Origin: Limnohabitans sp. Jir72
GTDB taxonomy: Bacteria; Pseudomonadota; Gammaproteobacteria; Burkholderiales; Burkholderiaceae_C
Direction: 5' to 3'
Assembly: GCF_003063575.1 (NCBI RefSeq)
Contig: NZ_NESC01000007.1
Location: 204,381-268,380 of the forward strand
Length of the DNA stretch: 64,000 nt
Numbering within the stretch: position 1 is the first letter of the stretch; each line of letters begins with the position of its first letter. Below are positions 38,042 through 45,446 of this stretch, piece after piece. A program made the position numbers and the translations under genes. The notes under the pieces are model-generated. The model had not been told where the DNA came from and ran no database searches. It saw only the letters and a list, made by a program, of their open reading frames with translations.

Positions 38042-38629
38042 CACGGGCGCTGATACGGCCGCTGATACCGCCGCTGCCTCGCCCTGCGAAGAATTCAATG
38101 AAGCGGGCTGCGAAACGGCAAGCCCTGCGGCCTCCAGCGCACCCGTGTAGAGGTCGCGCAAAAAATCACTGGCCACACACAGGCGCAAGCACTGCAAGTG
38201 CGGCGCCACACGCTCTGCACGCGAGAACACCTTGGCCGTGATCTGCGCCGCCAGCATGGGCGGAAATGCAAACACCCCCGTGCCTATCGCAGGCAGGGCC
38301 ATGGTGCGTATGTCGTTTTGGTGAGCGCCCTGAATGGCCGCTTGCAAGGCCTGCTCCAAAATGGCTGGCGCATCGTCGTGGTTGGTGTACGAAGCCGCAC
38401 GCACATGGATCACCCAAAGGTTGGGCAACTTGAAACCCGGCGTGACCAAAAAAGCGCCATAGGCCAGCGGCGCAAAAGGCTTGCAATACTCCTCCAACTT
38501 GGGGCCAGCGGCGGTATGAATGGCCCCCGCCACACCCGAGCCCAAACGCAAATTGGCATTGGCACTGTTGACCACGGCCTCCACATCGGGCTGTTTGACG
38601 ATATTGCCGACAACGACTTCGATCTTCAT
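38027..38629 (-). CDS. Macrodomain protein (ADP-ribose binding, MacroD-like)
   Basis: 200 residues. VVNSANANLRLGSGVAGAIH ADP-ribose loop and LPAIGTGVFAFPPMLAA second loop identify a macrodomain; such proteins hydrolyse ADP-ribosyl or O-acetyl-ADP-ribose adducts. The C-terminal ~30 residues are Ala/Val/Ser low complexity from a 12-bp repeat. Lying beside toxin modules, a role in reversing ADP-ribosylation is possible, but no DarT-like toxin is adjacent. Confidence 0.85.
   Translation of the reverse strand: MKIEVVVGNIVKQPDVEAVVNSANANLRLGSGVAGAIHTAAGPKLEEYCKPFAPLAYGAFLVTPGFKLPNLWVIHVRAASYTNHDDAPAILEQALQAAIQGAHQNDIRTMALPAIGTGVFAFPPMLAAQITAKVFSRAERVAPHLQCLRLCVASDFLRDLYTGALEAAGLAVSQPASLNSSQGEAAAVSAAVSAPVSAAV
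38033..38080. repeat. 12-bp tandem repeat at the WYL/macrodomain gene ends
   Basis: Four 12-bp units of the form GGCCGCTGATAC, with variation, cover the end of the WYL gene and the tail of the macrodomain gene, where they encode a VSAAVSAPVSAAV-type tail. Confidence 0.75.
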
Positions 38630-38707
38630 GGCTTGACTCCTGTGAACGATCGAATCTTGAACGGCCAAAGGCTCAAGGCGTGAGCCAATCAGGCATCGCG
38701 AGCAGAC

Positions 38708-39010
38708 TTATTTCTTCAACAACTTTTCAAGGTGTTCTTGCAACGGAGGCACAGAATCAACCGCTGTCTGCCAAAGAATCCCCAAGTCGACATCGAAATA
38801 AGCATGAACCAAGCGATTGCGAATCCCGACCGCCTCACGCCATGGAATCTCTGGCGCCGCTTTTTGCACATCTTCCGAGACCCTACCTGCGGCCTCACCA
38901 ATGATCTCGATCGCCCGCACCAAAGCGAACTGCAGCATTTGATCATTCGTCAAATCAGCGCTATTTTTGCCAGCAATGAAACGACAGACAGACTCACACG
39001 CATCGCGCAT
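38708..39010 (-). CDS. hepT: HepT-type HEPN toxin (DUF86), 5' end probably frameshifted
   Basis: 100 residues from ATG 39010. HEPN RNase motif RNRLVHAYF (R-x4-H-x-Y) and ALVRAIEIIGEAA are as in HepT. The family's missing first residues are encoded just upstream in another frame: ATG at 39042 reads MLPEDRI, and removal of a 5-nt GATCG would restore MLPEDRITHMRDACES. That ATG overlaps the mntA stop, the usual coupling. The short form may still be made from the internal ATG. Confidence 0.8.
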   Translation of the reverse strand: MRDACESVCRFIAGKNSADLTNDQMLQFALVRAIEIIGEAAGRVSEDVQKAAPEIPWREAVGIRNRLVHAYFDVDLGILWQTAVDSVPPLQEHLEKLLKK

Positions 39011-39031
39011 GTGTGTGATGCGATCCGGTCT

Positions 39032-39331
39032 TCAGGCAGCATATTGCGGCACCGCCGTAGCCAGAACTTGGCTTCTGAAGTAGCGCGACAAGTCACCCGC
39101 AGTACGCAGATCAACCTTCTTGCCAATCAAGCCAGAAATTTCTAATTCCATCCTGGCCAACTCAAACAGATTGGGGGTGTGATGGGCCTCGAATTCGACC
39201 AGCAGATCCACGTCACTGTCCACACGCGCAGTCCCCTTCAGCTGAGAGCCGAACAACGACAGTTTGCAAATGTGATGGGCTTGGCAAAATTGAGCCAAAG
39301 TGTTTTCGTCGAGCCCCAGTGATAAGTGCAT
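39032..39331 (-). CDS. mntA: MntA-type nucleotidyltransferase antitoxin
   Basis: 99 residues, minimal nucleotidyltransferase: LFGSQLKG then VDSDVDLLVEF (GS...DxD). In MntA/HepT (type VII) systems it adenylylates the HEPN toxin near its RxxxxHxY motif. Upstream in-frame ATGs at 39352 and 39385 are alternatives. Followed immediately by hepT; divergent from the NERD helicase with 52 nt between. Confidence 0.88.
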   Translation of the reverse strand: MHLSLGLDENTLAQFCQAHHICKLSLFGSQLKGTARVDSDVDLLVEFEAHHTPNLFELARMELEISGLIGKKVDLRTAGDLSRYFRSQVLATAVPQYAA

Positions 39332-39383
39332 TTCAGCCCTCTTTATCCTCATAGGTGCTTGCATCTTACGGCAATAATTGCCC

Positions 39384-41018
39384 ATGGCCCGAATTCACCC
39401 CAGCTTCCCACTGCACGCCCCTGCCCACCTGGGCGGCTACCGCGAACGCGATGTCTTGCGCCTGTTGGAAGACGGCTTGCCCGATGCTTTTGACGTGTTC
39501 CACAACCTGCCCTGGTCGGGCATGCAAGGCGATCAGCAAAGCTTTGGCGAATACGACATCGTCATCGTCTCGCCCGGCGGGCAACTGCTCATCGTCGAAG
39601 TCAAAGCTGGCGACGTGAACGACAGCGAAGACGGCCTGACCAAGCACTATGGACGCCAAGGCCCCAAAGACATCGGCCACCAAATGCGGCGCATGCATTC
39701 GAGCTTGCTCCAGCGCGTGGAAAACGGCGACCTGCCCCAAGTGCACGTGAGCGCCCTGCTGGTGCTGCCCGACTTTCGGATGCAAAGCCCCATCGTCGGC
39801 TACCCGCCCGAACGCATCGTCGACGCCACTCAGATCGACCAGCTGTGCCACACCATCCGCCAAAGCTTTGCGCCCCACACACAGCACGCCGACCAACGCC
39901 AACGCGTGCTGGACTTCTTGGCCAACCGCTTTGACGTGCAGCCCGACGTGGCCACGCACATTGGGCAAGTGCAACACGCCACCACCCAACTGGCCAGCGG
40001 CCTGGCCACCTGGGTGCCGCGCATCACCCACACCGACCAGCTCTACCAAATCGAGGCCACCGCAGGCTCGGGCAAAACCCAACTGGCCCTGACCCTGCTG
40101 CGCCAAGCCGTGGCGAAGGGGCACAAAGCCCGCTATGTGTGCTTTAACCGCCCACTGGCCGACCACCTGGCCCGCCTGGCCCCGGCCAGCTGCGAAGTCA
40201 CCACCTTCCACCAACTGTGCCGCGACCACGCCGAACGCCAAGGCCACACCCTGGACTTTGCCGACCCCCAAGTGTTTGCCCGCATGACGCAGCAATACCT
40301 GCAAGACGCCGTCACCCTGCCCGCCCGCTTGGGCCTGCTGATCCTGGACGAATCGCAAGACCTGGACCCGTCCTGGGTCGACGCCCTGTCGCAAGCCCTG
40401 CTGCCCGAAGGCCAGCTGTATGTGATGGGCGACAGCCAACAACAGCTGTACGAGCGTGAACCCTTTGCGCTGAGCAGCGCCGTGCAAGTGCGCTGCATGG
40501 ACAACTTCAGAAGCCCCCAACGCGTGGTGCAGATGATCAACCGCCTGGGCCTGACCCCCGAGCCCGTGCTGGCCCGCAGCGCCCACACTGGAGAGCTGCC
40601 GCATTTTCATGTGTGGGAAGCTGGACAAAGCAACGCGCAAGGCCAACTCAACGAATGCCTGCAGCAACTGTGGCAAAGCGGCTACACACCCGAACAAGTG
40701 GCCGTCATCAGCTACCGGGGCGTGCAGCAATCTGAAGCCCTGCGCCAAGACCGCCTGGGCGGCCACGCCACCAAGCGCTTTACGGGCCAATACGACAGCG
40801 CAGGCAACCCGCAGTGGAGCGACGGCCCGCTGCTGGCCGAAAGCCTGTACCGCTTCAAAGGCCAAAGCGCCCCCGCCGTGGTGCTGTGCGAAGTCGACTT
40901 TGAAACCCTGACCGAGCGCGACAAACGCAAACTCTTCGTTGGCCTCACCCGTGCGCAAATGCGGGTGGACGTGGTGCTCAGCGAACGGGCGGTGCGGGTG
41001 TTGTTCGAATTGCTTTAA
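39384..41018 (+). CDS. NERD-nuclease/UvrD-like superfamily 1 helicase protein
   Basis: 544 residues. N-terminal NERD (nuclease-related) domain, ~15-130: GEYDIVIVSPGGQLLIVEVKAG has the DxxxExK-like nuclease pattern. SF1 helicase domains follow: Walker A GSGKT at 228-232, LLILDESQDLDP, DNFRSPQRVV and LFVGLTRAQMRVDVVLS. Such proteins are frequent in defence islands. The last 111 bp are duplicated at 41659-41769, beyond the BrnTA module. Confidence 0.87.
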   Translation: MARIHPSFPLHAPAHLGGYRERDVLRLLEDGLPDAFDVFHNLPWSGMQGDQQSFGEYDIVIVSPGGQLLIVEVKAGDVNDSEDGLTKHYGRQGPKDIGHQMRRMHSSLLQRVENGDLPQVHVSALLVLPDFRMQSPIVGYPPERIVDATQIDQLCHTIRQSFAPHTQHADQRQRVLDFLANRFDVQPDVATHIGQVQHATTQLASGLATWVPRITHTDQLYQIEATAGSGKTQLALTLLRQAVAKGHKARYVCFNRPLADHLARLAPASCEVTTFHQLCRDHAERQGHTLDFADPQVFARMTQQYLQDAVTLPARLGLLILDESQDLDPSWVDALSQALLPEGQLYVMGDSQQQLYEREPFALSSAVQVRCMDNFRSPQRVVQMINRLGLTPEPVLARSAHTGELPHFHVWEAGQSNAQGQLNECLQQLWQSGYTPEQVAVISYRGVQQSEALRQDRLGGHATKRFTGQYDSAGNPQWSDGPLLAESLYRFKGQSAPAVVLCEVDFETLTERDKRKLFVGLTRAQMRVDVVLSERAVRVLFELL

Positions 41019-41045
41019 GCGGCCACGCGGTTGACGGCATCAACA

Positions 41046-41068
41046 ATGTGTGCATAGAATGCACACAT
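41046..41068 (+). promoter_or_regulatory. Operator-like inverted repeat at the brnT start
   Basis: Perfect 10-bp inverted repeat ATGTGTGCAT-AGA-ATGCACACAT overlapping the brnT start codon at 41067. Autoregulation by the BrnT-BrnA complex is the likely function. Confidence 0.75.
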
Positions 41069-41351
41069 GCCAAGCCCCAAAATTTACAACTGGAATGCTG
41101 ATAAAAATCAGTTGCTCCTGAAAGAAAGGGGCATCTCTTTTGAACGCATCATTTTTGAAATCAGTCTTGGCAACGAACTCGATGTGCTGTTGCACCCGAA
41201 TCAGGACAAATACCCCGGACAAATGATTTCCATGGTGGAAGTTGATGACTATGTGTACGCCGTGCCATTCATCGAAACCGATTCAGAAATATTTCTGAAA
41301 ACCATCATTCCCAGCCGCAAGGCCACCAAACAATACAGGAGCAAGTCATGA
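41067..41351 (+). CDS. brnT: BrnT-family toxin
   Basis: 94 residues: IYNWNADKNQLLLKERGISFERI opening and the ending IIPSRKATKQY are the BrnT RNase family pattern (D/E-N-K near the start, R-K-A ... Y near the end). Its substitution of acidic LGNELDVLLHPNQD loop is unusual. Base composition is lower in GC than flanking genes. Overlaps the next gene by ATGA. Confidence 0.82.
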   Translation: MPSPKIYNWNADKNQLLLKERGISFERIIFEISLGNELDVLLHPNQDKYPGQMISMVEVDDYVYAVPFIETDSEIFLKTIIPSRKATKQYRSKS

Positions 41352-41629
41352 AGAAAAAAGCGACTTACGACGAAGAAGAATTGGAAATCATCCAGGCCCT
41401 TGAGGCAGGAAGCCTCAAACCCGTCAAAGATGCCCCTAAACGCATCAAAGCACACAAAACAGCAGCCGAAGCAAGCCTGAAAAAAGACCAACGACTGAAC
41501 ATCCGCATCTCCAGTCGAGACCTTAAAAACCTGCAGGCGCGTGCATTAGAAGAAGGCGTGCCTTACCAAACCTTGGCAGCCAGCTTGCTGCACAAGTTTG
41601 TCAGCGGACATTTGATCTCGCAACGCTGA
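41348..41629 (+). CDS. brnA: BrnA/CopG-type antitoxin
   Basis: 93 residues with an acidic N-terminus (ATYDEEELEIIQALEAG) and a C-terminal ribbon-helix-helix (LNIRISSRDLKNLQARALEEGVPYQTLAASLLHKFV). Toxin first, antitoxin second, ATGA-coupled, matches brnTA order. The RHH end is longer than in the best-known BrnA, resembling CopG-type antitoxins. Confidence 0.82.
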   Translation: MKKKATYDEEELEIIQALEAGSLKPVKDAPKRIKAHKTAAEASLKKDQRLNIRISSRDLKNLQARALEEGVPYQTLAASLLHKFVSGHLISQR

Positions 41630-41658
41630 TTGGGCGCCTTGCATCGCCATACGCCGCC

Positions 41659-41769
41659 CTGACCGAGCGCGACAAACGCAAACTCTTCGTCGGCCTGACC
41701 CGTGCGCAAATGCGGGTGGACGTAGTACTGAGCGAACGGGCGGTGCGGGTTTTGTTCGCGCTGCTTTAA
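41659..41769 (+). pseudogene. Second, diverged copy of the NERD-helicase 3' end
   Basis: 111 bp including the stop codon, equal in length to 40908-41018 and identical at 102 positions by my count. Seven of nine differences are third-codon or synonymous changes; only one residue differs (Glu to Ala). It is therefore the tail of another, selected allele rather than a decayed tandem copy. Together with 40908-41018 it flanks the BrnTA module as direct repeats. Confidence 0.8.
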
Positions 41770-41781
41770 CAAAGCACCTCT

Positions 41782-42186
41782 TCACGAGGCCTTGTCTTCA
41801 AAAAACAAACGCTGCATCGCCAACACAAAAGCCTCTGCTTGGAGCACCAGCTCGGCTGCATCCGCCTGCACGACCGATTCGCCGTTGTAGTCGGCCACCA
41901 AACGCATCTCTTCGGCGCGTTTGAGTTGCCGCCCCAGTTCTTTGCTGACAGGGCCGTCCTTGACCAGATAAGCGCTGAAAGTATTGATCAAGCCACGATG
42001 TGTCTTGCCCAAGGCATCGGGCGCAGGCACACCCGACTCCAGCAATGCAGCCTGAGCCGCATCAAACATCGCGTAATAGGCGCGGTTGCACGCACCATCT
42101 TCATCGCCCAGATCGAGCAACACACGCGCTGAAGCGACGGCCTGGGTGGCTTTGCCCATCAAAGCACTGGAAGACTTGGACTGCAT
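41782..42186 (-). CDS. HEPN-domain protein (UPF0332-like)
   Basis: 134 residues. The CNRAYYAMFDAAQAALL core is the HEPN pattern found in UPF0332-like partners of nucleotidyltransferases. The ATG shares one base with the stop of the upstream nucleotidyltransferase gene (TGATG). A role as RNase toxin or as substrate-binding partner is inferred; no R-x4-H motif like that of HepT is seen. Confidence 0.8.
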   Translation of the reverse strand: MQSKSSSALMGKATQAVASARVLLDLGDEDGACNRAYYAMFDAAQAALLESGVPAPDALGKTHRGLINTFSAYLVKDGPVSKELGRQLKRAEEMRLVADYNGESVVQADAAELVLQAEAFVLAMQRLFFEDKAS

Positions 42187-42968
42187 CACACCCGAATCCC
42201 TTCGCGGGCAATGTTAGCCAACAAAGCCGGATTGATGTACGCCTCTGGATGCTCCCACTCATCCCGCCAAATCGGCAGAGGTGAAATATTGATGCCCGTA
42301 TCGAGCAACACATCGAAAGCTGCATCTGACATTTTTAACTTCGTGTCCAAAAAACGCTGGTGCGGCCCTTCCAGCAAAACAGCCACATCCGCATCGCTGT
42401 CTGGGCGGTGATCACCACGCGCTCGGCTGCCAAACACAATCAAAGCTTTGGCGGCAAAATCCGCCTCCATCCGTTGGCGAAACTGTTGCACCGCTTGTGC
42501 TGTAGCCTGATCCAACTGGTGCACATGGGCCACGGGCACTGACTGCTGCTCTTGCACAGATGCCAAGATGAACTTGCGCAAACGCTCAAACCGCCCCGAG
42601 CGAATCATGTCTTTGGGTGAAACATCACCCAGCAAGGGGTTACGTGTCTGAAACCAGACCACGGTCTTGTCCATGTCGCCACCAAACACCTTGGCCACCC
42701 AATTGATGCTGATAGCGATCTCTTGCAAGCACTCACGCACTGGCTCGGGCATGGCATCGTCAAAGCGGACTGACTTGAGCGACACATCCGCGATGCGAGC
42801 GACTTCTTCTTTTTTCAGACCCAAAAAAGTCTGCACGGACTTCGCTTTGAATGTAGAACCCAAGCCAAAACCGATCAAATCAGGTGCAATCGTGTCAAAA
42901 AGAGAAAAGCCCTTTGGGGGCATCGCTTCCAATGCAGGCACAGACCCTCCAACAGACATTAAAACCAT
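42186..42968 (-). CDS. Nucleotidyltransferase fused to an Xre/MbcA/ParS-like antitoxin domain
   Basis: 260 residues. N-terminal part: predicted HTH about 43-66 (VQTFLGLKKEEVARIADVS), then a DUF2384-like block (VFGGDMDKTVVWFQTRNPLLGDVSPKDMIRSG). C-terminal minimal nucleotidyltransferase at ~165-260 with GSRARG (180-185) and DSDADVAVLL (Asp192, Asp194). The HEPN gene follows, coupled by 1 nt. This joins features of RES/Xre-type and MNT/HEPN-type antitoxins in one protein. Confidence 0.83.
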   Translation of the reverse strand: MVLMSVGGSVPALEAMPPKGFSLFDTIAPDLIGFGLGSTFKAKSVQTFLGLKKEEVARIADVSLKSVRFDDAMPEPVRECLQEIAISINWVAKVFGGDMDKTVVWFQTRNPLLGDVSPKDMIRSGRFERLRKFILASVQEQQSVPVAHVHQLDQATAQAVQQFRQRMEADFAAKALIVFGSRARGDHRPDSDADVAVLLEGPHQRFLDTKLKMSDAAFDVLLDTGINISPLPIWRDEWEHPEAYINPALLANIAREGIRV

Positions 42969-43288
42969 TATTTAACCATATTTGGACCAAGGATAAACCA
43001 AGTTTTTTTACTTCGTCACTCTACACCTCACCCTCCTCCTTCAACGCATCCCGCGTCAGCATCCACGGCGCGCATTCATCACCGTGCACACACACATAGC
43101 CCTGGCGGGCAGCCACGGGCTCACCCTGTGAGCCTGACAGGCTGCAAGATCCCATCCGTGCCTCACAGCACATCGCCGATTTAAGAACCAACTTGCAGGG
43201 CGAATCACAAATGCTGCTAAAGCGATGCCTGCGCTCCACCCGCCGCAGTCACACGCTGACTGAAACTGCGGGCACATGGAGAAAACAC
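42969..43288. other. 320-bp region without a confident gene
   Basis: A minus-strand open frame at 43021-43239 (Cys-rich, MCCEARMGSCSLSG..., ending DALKEEGEV) is possible but unsupported. The left 50 bp are A/T-rich and probably hold the promoter of the ParS-nucleotidyltransferase operon. Nothing else was recognised. Confidence 0.4.
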
Positions 43289-43564
43289 ATGCAATACACC
43301 ACCATCAGCGTCTGCGGCACAGCCGTGCGCTTGACCAACGTCATTGGCTCCGGCCACACACTGCTGACCATCGCAGGCCAGCCCGAGCTGATGTTCAACC
43401 CCGATGGCCAGACCTTTGTGAACTGGAACAGTGAACACGGCCAAACCGTGCAAGCTGACTGGGCACCGGAATTTTTGGACGAACTGCTGCGCCAGCTCGG
43501 CGAACACAATGCCCGGCGGCTCGCGCAAATCCAGCAATGGCGTCAATCCATCGCAAGCCAATGA
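43289..43564 (+). CDS. Hypothetical protein (91 aa)
   Basis: Starts MQYTTISVCGTAVRLTNVIGSG, with GGAGAAAAC upstream; beta-rich first half and a helical C-terminal half (LLRQLGEHNARRLAQIQQWRQS). No family recognised. It lies 17 nt upstream of the DUF3293 gene, so it is likely in the same transcript. Confidence 0.6.
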   Translation: MQYTTISVCGTAVRLTNVIGSGHTLLTIAGQPELMFNPDGQTFVNWNSEHGQTVQADWAPEFLDELLRQLGEHNARRLAQIQQWRQSIASQ

Positions 43565-43581
43565 ACCGTCACTGAACCACC

Positions 43582-44049
43582 ATGAACCACCCAACAGCCG
43601 ACCTGGTGCAAGCCTTCAGCGAAACCCACTACACCGTGCACAGAGAACCCCCGTTCACCTTGCGCATAGGGCAGCCCTGCACTGAGCTGATGCCGCTGAT
43701 GGCGCAGCACGGCAGCGCGTGCGCTGCCTTCATCACCGCATGGAACCCCTGGAGCCAAACGCTGAGCGCCGCAGAAAACCAAGCCCGCCAACACACGCTG
43801 AAAACCCAGCTGCGCCAACGCGGCCTGCCCTTTGTGTACGGCTTAGGGCAACACCCCAGCAACGGCTGGCCCGGCGAAGCCAGTGTGCTGGTCTTGGGCC
43901 TAGACCGACAAGCGGCCATGGCCTTGGCCAAGGCGCACGAACAACACGCGTTCGTGTGGGCGGGCGGCGATGGGGTGGCGGAGTTGGTGTGGCCGGAGTG
44001 GGCAAAACTATTACGGCCAGACGGTGGCCGATTTGTACGACAGTTTTGA
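43582..44049 (+). CDS. DUF3293-domain protein
   Basis: 155 residues. FITAWNPWSQTLSAAENQARQ and the PSNGWPGEASVLVLG segments match DUF3293. Function unknown. Its last ~9 codons overlap another open frame (44024-44206). Confidence 0.8.
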   Translation: MNHPTADLVQAFSETHYTVHREPPFTLRIGQPCTELMPLMAQHGSACAAFITAWNPWSQTLSAAENQARQHTLKTQLRQRGLPFVYGLGQHPSNGWPGEASVLVLGLDRQAAMALAKAHEQHAFVWAGGDGVAELVWPEWAKLLRPDGGRFVRQF

Positions 44050-44206
44050 CGAAGAGCTGGCTTTGCTGCAGGCACTGTATTGGCGGCAGATCGGGCTCAA
44101 GCTATTGCCCGCGCCGGGCGTGCTGGTCGAGATGCTCAGCCCCGCGGTGCAGCAGCCCGATGGCAGCTGGCGCATGACCGATCTGGCTTGGGGTGCCGAG
44201 TGTTGA
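44024..44206 (+). CDS. Small hypothetical ORF overlapping the DUF3293 gene end
   Basis: About 60 residues from a GTG: VADLYDSFDEELALLQALYWRQIG, then LLPAPGVLVEMLSP and an end WRMTDLAWGAEC. It looks protein-like, with out-of-frame overlap. It could be a genuine small gene or the tail of a displaced gene; no ribosome-binding site is convincing. Confidence 0.4.
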   Translation: MADLYDSFDEELALLQALYWRQIGLKLLPAPGVLVEMLSPAVQQPDGSWRMTDLAWGAEC

Positions 44207-44274
44207 GTGGCCGAGGATAAATACAAGCGCTAAACATGGACAATACTTTGGTTTTCAATTTATTCCTTTAATCC

Positions 44275-44832
44275 ATGTACAACAGAGCGTATATCCGCGA
44301 TGGTGACAGCACAACAAGTCATGGCGAAGTGCGTGTGCCGCCCATCACAATGACAATCGGTTCACCACCACGATTCATCTGCTTCGAGGGATCGCCTGTG
44401 TACTGCCCGGCATGCAAAAGCATGGGCGTCACCAAGTGTGTACCGCCATTTCGGCCATTCACGGGGACGGATGGACGGCAAATCAATCTTGATGGTGACT
44501 TGTGCATATGCAAATGTCCCCAACCACCACGCTTGAAGACAGCATTCAATACGCCGAGCATGGTATTTGATGCGGATGAAATGGCCAGCATGTCCGGCGC
44601 TATTCCTTGGCTAGCATATGCCGGGCATGAGATAGAGGATCATGAAATAGTGTTTGAAATTGTTGATGCAAAAACCGGAAGACCCATAGAGGGCATGACC
44701 TACAAGCTGGCAAGCGGCGGAAGAACATTGCTTGATTCAAAAACGCTGGATAACGGTACAACTAAGCCGTACACCATCAATGAGCATCCAAACCTGAGCT
44801 TCGTTGCATGGGTCAAGGGAGACAACAAGTGA
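44275..44832 (+). CDS. PAAR-domain protein with C-terminal extension (type VI spike-type)
   Basis: 185 residues. N-terminal PAAR-like region (~1-95) with DGDSTTSHGEVRV, CPACKSMG and DLCICKCPQPPR Cys pairs. The C-terminal ~70 residues (VFEIVDAKTGRPIEGMTYKLASGG) resemble a transthyretin-like adaptor used by spike proteins to dock toxins. No other type VI genes are in the window, so this is an orphan cargo cluster. Lower GC than flanking genes. Confidence 0.83.
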   Translation: MYNRAYIRDGDSTTSHGEVRVPPITMTIGSPPRFICFEGSPVYCPACKSMGVTKCVPPFRPFTGTDGRQINLDGDLCICKCPQPPRLKTAFNTPSMVFDADEMASMSGAIPWLAYAGHEIEDHEIVFEIVDAKTGRPIEGMTYKLASGGRTLLDSKTLDNGTTKPYTINEHPNLSFVAWVKGDNK

Positions 44833-45446
44833 GTGACGAGAAAATTGACGATGAAACTCGATTGCTTGCATCTGTGGCATACGGAGAAGCATCGACGGCA
44901 AATGATTCTGATGAAATAGGTGGAATTGCGTTTGCTGTTGCCAATCGGTGCCGCGCATGGGGCGGGAAAACGGTAACCGCTTTAAAAGCGGCAGAACCAA
45001 ATTATGCATATGCATGGGATGGTAGTAATACGCGGTTCAATAAATTAATGAAAGCCAGCGAAAGCGTTATCAGGAAAGATGCTGGCATGTCGCTAGCAGT
45101 AGATTGGGCTACTTCCGCTATTAAAAATAAAGGGGTAGATCCATCAAATGGTGGATTTTGGTGGGATGGATTGGATTTCAAAACCAACTATAACAACCAT
45201 CCAAAAGTCCGTGATGGATTTAAGTTCGGAGATCCATCACACAATATATTCAAAGTTCAGGAAAAAAAGCGAGAGGTTATTGTTCGCTGGAAGATTAAGA
45301 ACAAAAAAACCGGTCAAATTGTTGACGGTGCCGAACGTGGTCGCTACGACGCGGTTTGGGTTTCAACAGCCGCGCATGGCAGCACCATCTTTTGGAGCCA
45401 TCCGAAAGACTACATTACAGCAACGGGTGGGAAAGAATACAAATGA
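44829..45446 (+). CDS. Probable cell-wall hydrolase effector (SleB/CwlJ-like)
   Basis: 205 residues from a GTG that overlaps the PAAR stop. LLASVAYGEASTANDSDEIGGIAFAVANRC resembles the catalytic start of SleB/CwlJ cell-wall hydrolases, with Glu20 the probable catalytic acid. The rest is unlike known enzymes. No signal peptide, as expected for delivery by the PAAR spike. Overlaps the next gene by ATGA. Confidence 0.7.
   Translation: MSDEKIDDETRLLASVAYGEASTANDSDEIGGIAFAVANRCRAWGGKTVTALKAAEPNYAYAWDGSNTRFNKLMKASESVIRKDAGMSLAVDWATSAIKNKGVDPSNGGFWWDGLDFKTNYNNHPKVRDGFKFGDPSHNIFKVQEKKREVIVRWKIKNKKTGQIVDGAERGRYDAVWVSTAAHGSTIFWSHPKDYITATGGKEYK

Noticed and set aside
36201..41769. Integrative element attached at tRNA-Thr
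   Set aside because: No integrase and no repeated tRNA 3' end in the island; the direct repeats at 40908 and 41659 are helicase ends, not att sites of the tRNA.
43021..43239. Minus-strand Cys-rich small gene
   Set aside because: Protein-like only near its end; no ribosome-binding site and no recognisable family.
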